Below, in pieces: positions 6,930-7,917 of a DNA stretch of 7,917 nucleotides. The translations under genes were made by a program, and so were the position numbers. Each line of letters begins with the position of its first letter. Within the stretch, counting starts at the first letter, position 1. The notes beneath the pieces were generated by a model, which did no database searches, had not been told where the DNA came from, and saw nothing but the letters and a program-made list of their open reading frames with translations. The DNA is from Bacillota bacterium (GTDB lineage: Bacteria; Bacillota; Clostridia; Lachnospirales; Lachnospiraceae), in assembly GCA_023436765.1 (NCBI GenBank), contig JAEZHX010000175.1:1-7917 (forward strand), read 5' to 3'.

Positions 6930-7736
6930 GTGAAAGAAACCAAATACATTGTTGATACTACATTGCGGGATGGGGAACAGAGTCCTGGGATAGCACTCCG
7001 TATCGAAGACAAAGTCAGAATCGCAAAGCTTTTGGAGGAGCTCGGCGTCTATGAAATCGAGGCAGGGGTCCCTATATTAAGTGAGGCTGAGGAGGAAAGC
7101 ATCTATAGGATTATTGAGAATAGGAAGAAAGCCAGGATATCCGTATGGAGTCGTATGAACATCAGCGATGTAAAGCGATCCATCACCTGTAAGCCGGATA
7201 TCCTCCATATCGGAGCGCCGGTGTCCTATGTACAGATATACAGTAAGCTGAAGAAGAACAAGGGCTGGGTGATCAAGAATCTTCTGGAATGCGTGGATGC
7301 AGCGAAAAGCCGTGATATCGATGTGACCGTGGGTTTGGAGGATGCCTCGCGGTCCGACATCGGCTTCATGCTCAGTATGATCAAGGAGCTGAAGAGAGCA
7401 GGAGTGGATATCATACGGATTGCGGATACGGTAGGAGTTCTTACACCAAGCCGTACGAAGGAGCTTGTTGATACGATCCTTTCAAATACGGGTATGGAAA
7501 TAGAGATGCATGTTCATAACGATCTGGGTATGGCAGTTGCAAACTCGATTATCGGTGCTAAGGCCGGTGCGAAATATATCGATTGTACCCTGTTCGGAAT
7601 CGGCGAGAGGACGGGTAATTGTAATCTATATGATTTTGTCAGTGCTGCGGACTCAATCTTTGAGTTTGGCATAATCAGAAAACAGATTCGGGCAGTGGAA
7701 CAGGAGCTTTATGAGGTTCTGAAGGGTGCTATGTAA
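6930..7736 (+). CDS. nifV-alpha: Homocitrate synthase alpha subunit, NifV-alpha (catalytic TIM barrel)
   Basis: This is the catalytic half of split homocitrate synthase: an HMGL-like TIM barrel that condenses acetyl-CoA with 2-oxoglutarate to give the homocitrate of FeMo-co. The protein has 268 residues, against roughly 380 for one-piece NifV, and ends right after the barrel. Visible are DTTLRDGEQSPG (Asp9, Arg13, Asp14, Glu16), ELGVYEIEAGVP, GLEDASRSD, RIADTVGVLTP, the metal-binding His194-x-His196 in HVHNDLGMA, and GERTGN (225-230). The C-terminal GIH-DG and GKHSG segments are absent and lie in nifV-omega, so the two genes are complementary. The start is GTG at 6930 with GGAGG at 6916-6920. 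IKEL-type 2-isopropylmalate or Re-citrate synthases share the barrel, but the nif context and split form favour NifV. The gene is probably coupled to nifV-omega and ends the operon, followed after 61 bases by a terminator. Confidence 0.94.
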   Translation: MKETKYIVDTTLRDGEQSPGIALRIEDKVRIAKLLEELGVYEIEAGVPILSEAEEESIYRIIENRKKARISVWSRMNISDVKRSITCKPDILHIGAPVSYVQIYSKLKKNKGWVIKNLLECVDAAKSRDIDVTVGLEDASRSDIGFMLSMIKELKRAGVDIIRIADTVGVLTPSRTKELVDTILSNTGMEIEMHVHNDLGMAVANSIIGAKAGAKYIDCTLFGIGERTGNCNLYDFVSAADSIFEFGIIRKQIRAVEQELYEVLKGAM

Positions 7737-7797
7737 GGAAGAGCAGTTCAGTAAGTGCATCAAGGAATGCTTAACCGGTTTTAAGGGTGTAACAGAA

Positions 7798-7823
7798 AAA
7801 AGCCTTACAATTGTAAGGCTTTT
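7798..7823. terminator. Bidirectional rho-independent terminator between nifV-alpha and tRNA-Thr
   Basis: A 26-base perfect palindrome with arms AAAAGCCTTAC and GTAAGGCTTTT around AATT. On the + strand the stem ends in TTTT after nifV-alpha. On the - strand it ends in six T starting five bases past the tRNA 3' end. The longer T run on the - strand suggests it works better for the tRNA transcript, while still serving the nif operon. Confidence 0.88.
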
Positions 7824-7828
7824 ATAAC

Positions 7829-7901
<73 letters not shown>

Positions 7902-7917
7902 TTATGAAGCTGTAACC

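Larger units (their letters stand above)
5973..6955 (+). pseudogene. nifV-omega: Homocitrate synthase omega subunit, NifV-omega, interrupted by a -1 frameshift
   Basis: In C. pasteurianum NifV is split, and omega supplies the C-terminal part needed with NifV-alpha to make homocitrate, the organic ligand of FeMo-co, from acetyl-CoA and 2-oxoglutarate. The ATG at 5973 has a strong AAGGAGG (5959-5965). The first frame gives a decayed HMGL-type TIM barrel (residues 1 to about 185; DNTLTALDQ replaces DTTLRDGEQ, and HxH is lost), then NNASTEEVIMALRL and KPIIGRNIFQVEAGIHADGLKK to residue 240. It then runs into 29 unrelated residues and stops at 6780-6782. From 6692 the -1 frame continues as family sequence: NPATYEAYDPGSVG, SELVIGKHSGTKAV (GKHSG at 6755-6769), then helical C-terminal sequence to TGA 6953-6955. 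The joined product would be 327 residues and overlaps nifV-alpha by 26 bases. The break lies in a run of seven A (6687-6693); eight would restore KKNP. It may be a real mutation, a homopolymer sequencing error, or recoding, so 'pseudogene' is provisional. Confidence 0.88.

Overview
The window carries the 3' part of a molybdenum nitrogenase (nif) operon from an anaerobic Firmicute of class Clostridia, closed by a convergent tRNA-Thr gene. Four traits point to Clostridia, all of them features I recall from Clostridium pasteurianum: a NifK with a TEEDFE-type C-terminus, NifN fused to NifB in one polypeptide, a 102-residue thioredoxin-fold [2Fe-2S] ferredoxin with cysteines at 11, 14, 24, 56 and 60, and homocitrate synthase split into omega and alpha genes. 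The tRNA-Thr discriminator base U and the strong Shine-Dalgarno sequences also fit Firmicutes. The genus is not settled by the sequence; a Lachnospiraceae- or Clostridiaceae-like host is only a guess.

Layout, all protein genes on the + strand: nifK (1-1226, 5' end outside the window), nifE (1321-2664), nifN-B fusion (2758-5433), fdx (5540-5848), nifV-omega (5973-6955, broken by a frameshift near 6690), nifV-alpha (6930-7736), then a 26-base perfect palindrome (7798-7823) that can terminate transcription from both sides, and tRNA-Thr(CGU) on the - strand (7829-7901). No intergenic gap exceeds about 125 bases. None contains a convincing promoter, so the set is probably transcribed as one unit from upstream, presumably with nifH and nifD before the window.

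The genes form one pathway. The NifB half of NifN-B makes the carbide-containing NifB-co precursor. NifE and the NifN half form the NifEN scaffold that matures it to FeMo-co. NifV-omega and NifV-alpha make the homocitrate ligand of FeMo-co. NifK is the beta subunit of the MoFe protein that receives the cofactor, and the ferredoxin is a candidate electron carrier or partner of the MoFe protein.

I did not find a wholly new system. The points most worth checking are: (1) the nifV-omega reading frame is lost at a run of seven A, while the expected C-terminal domain, including the GKHSG motif, continues intact in the -1 frame and overlaps the nifV-alpha start; (2) NifV-omega keeps a full but catalytically decayed TIM barrel with a Cys-Cys-Cys stretch where the metal-binding HxH should be; (3) the NifN half keeps all three NifK-type P-cluster cysteines; (4) the nifE/nifN-B and fdx/nifV-omega spacers hold possible RNA structures, the second also holding a 27-codon ORF.
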